From Candidatus [Bacteroides] periocalifornicus (GTDB lineage: Bacteria > Bacteroidota > Bacteroidia > Bacteroidales > CAJPTX01): a stretch of 64,000 nt of DNA. Below are positions 63,943 through 64,000 of this stretch, in pieces. The translations under genes and the position numbers were made by a program. Location: assembly GCA_001421095.1 (NCBI GenBank), contig LIIK01000008.1, forward strand, positions 11,157 through 75,156, written 5' to 3'. The notes under the pieces were generated by a model. That model was given only the letters and a program-made list of their open reading frames with translations. It did not search any database and had not been told where the DNA came from. Position 1 is the stretch's first letter. Each line of letters opens with the position of its first letter.

Positions 63943-64000
63943 CGACCTTCGCCGTACCAGCTCCATACCAACGTCCTACCAACCAGGGACATGCGTCGCT
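63943..64000. repeat. Long-hairpin repeat, copy 3, cut by the window end
   Basis: CCTTCGCCGTACCAGCTCCA, TACCAACGTCCTACCAACC and TGCGTCGCT match the left arm of the copies at 20217 and 53700. The right arm lies outside the window. Confidence 0.6.

Overview
This window is chromosomal DNA of a G+C-rich member of the Bacteroidota, most likely order Bacteroidales; I cannot name the genus. The evidence is the Bacteroidetes -7 promoter motif TAnnTTTG (mostly TACCTTTG) upstream of many genes, the lack of clear Shine-Dalgarno sites, and families typical of this phylum: a PKD-repeat adhesin with a type B T9SS tail followed by PorP/SprF, T9SS type A tails, SusC/SusD, HmuY, a C25 (gingipain-like) protease, and DUF4831, DUF5606, DUF4294 and DUF6266 proteins. 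TAG is the commonest stop codon.

Layout. 1-3.0 kb: end of a 7TM-HD phosphodiesterase, a UPF0597 cysteine desulfidase-like enzyme and chorismate synthase. 3.3-11.6 kb: a 2419-residue PKD surface protein overlapping a PorP/SprF gene, probably a T9SS adhesin with its outer-membrane anchor. 12.5-19.5 kb: ECF sigma factor, DUF5606, NhaD-type antiporter, DUF4831 lipoprotein, M20 amidohydrolase, MarC-family protein. 19.5-28 kb: repeat-rich DNA around DUF6266, DUF4294, a tRNA with CAT anticodon, a ParA plus small-partner pair, and a three-gene operon (zinc-ribbon membrane protein, SPFH/SHOCT protein, small membrane protein). 28-39 kb: a BspA-like T9SS protein, 1.8 kb of repeats, a 1402-residue acyl-CoA dehydratase activase-like protein, a TetR regulator and a 5'-truncated InlB-repeat protein. 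39.5-46.3 kb: a C25 protease gene broken at seven places, a HmuY-like lipoprotein, a YeiH-type transporter and Era. 46.4-53.2 kb: the most interesting locus, described next. 53.2-64 kb: tRNA-Ser, a sodium:neurotransmitter symporter-type transporter, a lipoprotein, a wrecked SusC/SusD/T9SS-protein fusion and a second BspA-like protein.

The standout system lies on the minus strand at 46.87-49.42 kb. It is an AT-rich grasp-with-spasm (graspetide-type RiPP) cluster: a 61-residue precursor with a double-glycine leader motif and a Ser/Thr-then-acidic core, an ATP-grasp maturase, an unrecognised 67-residue protein and a SPASM-domain maturase. A full-length outer-membrane beta-barrel gene lies 41 bp upstream in the same direction. 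The locus is flanked by two inverted copies of a roughly 225-bp MITE-like element (TIR near TTATTGCTGTCCAGTAAAA). The right copy ends exactly where a 5'-truncated second beta-barrel gene begins.

Intergenic DNA is dominated by dispersed repeats. One is a roughly 150-bp MITE-like element with TIR AGACCTCTGCAAAA that encloses the palindrome CGACGCGGCACGCCGCGTCG. The others are degenerate 22-bp arrays derived from that palindrome, a long-hairpin family with three copies, and G+C-rich linker repeats. I saw no transposase gene in the window. Several surface-protein genes are decayed, some at homopolymer runs of 7-9 bases.
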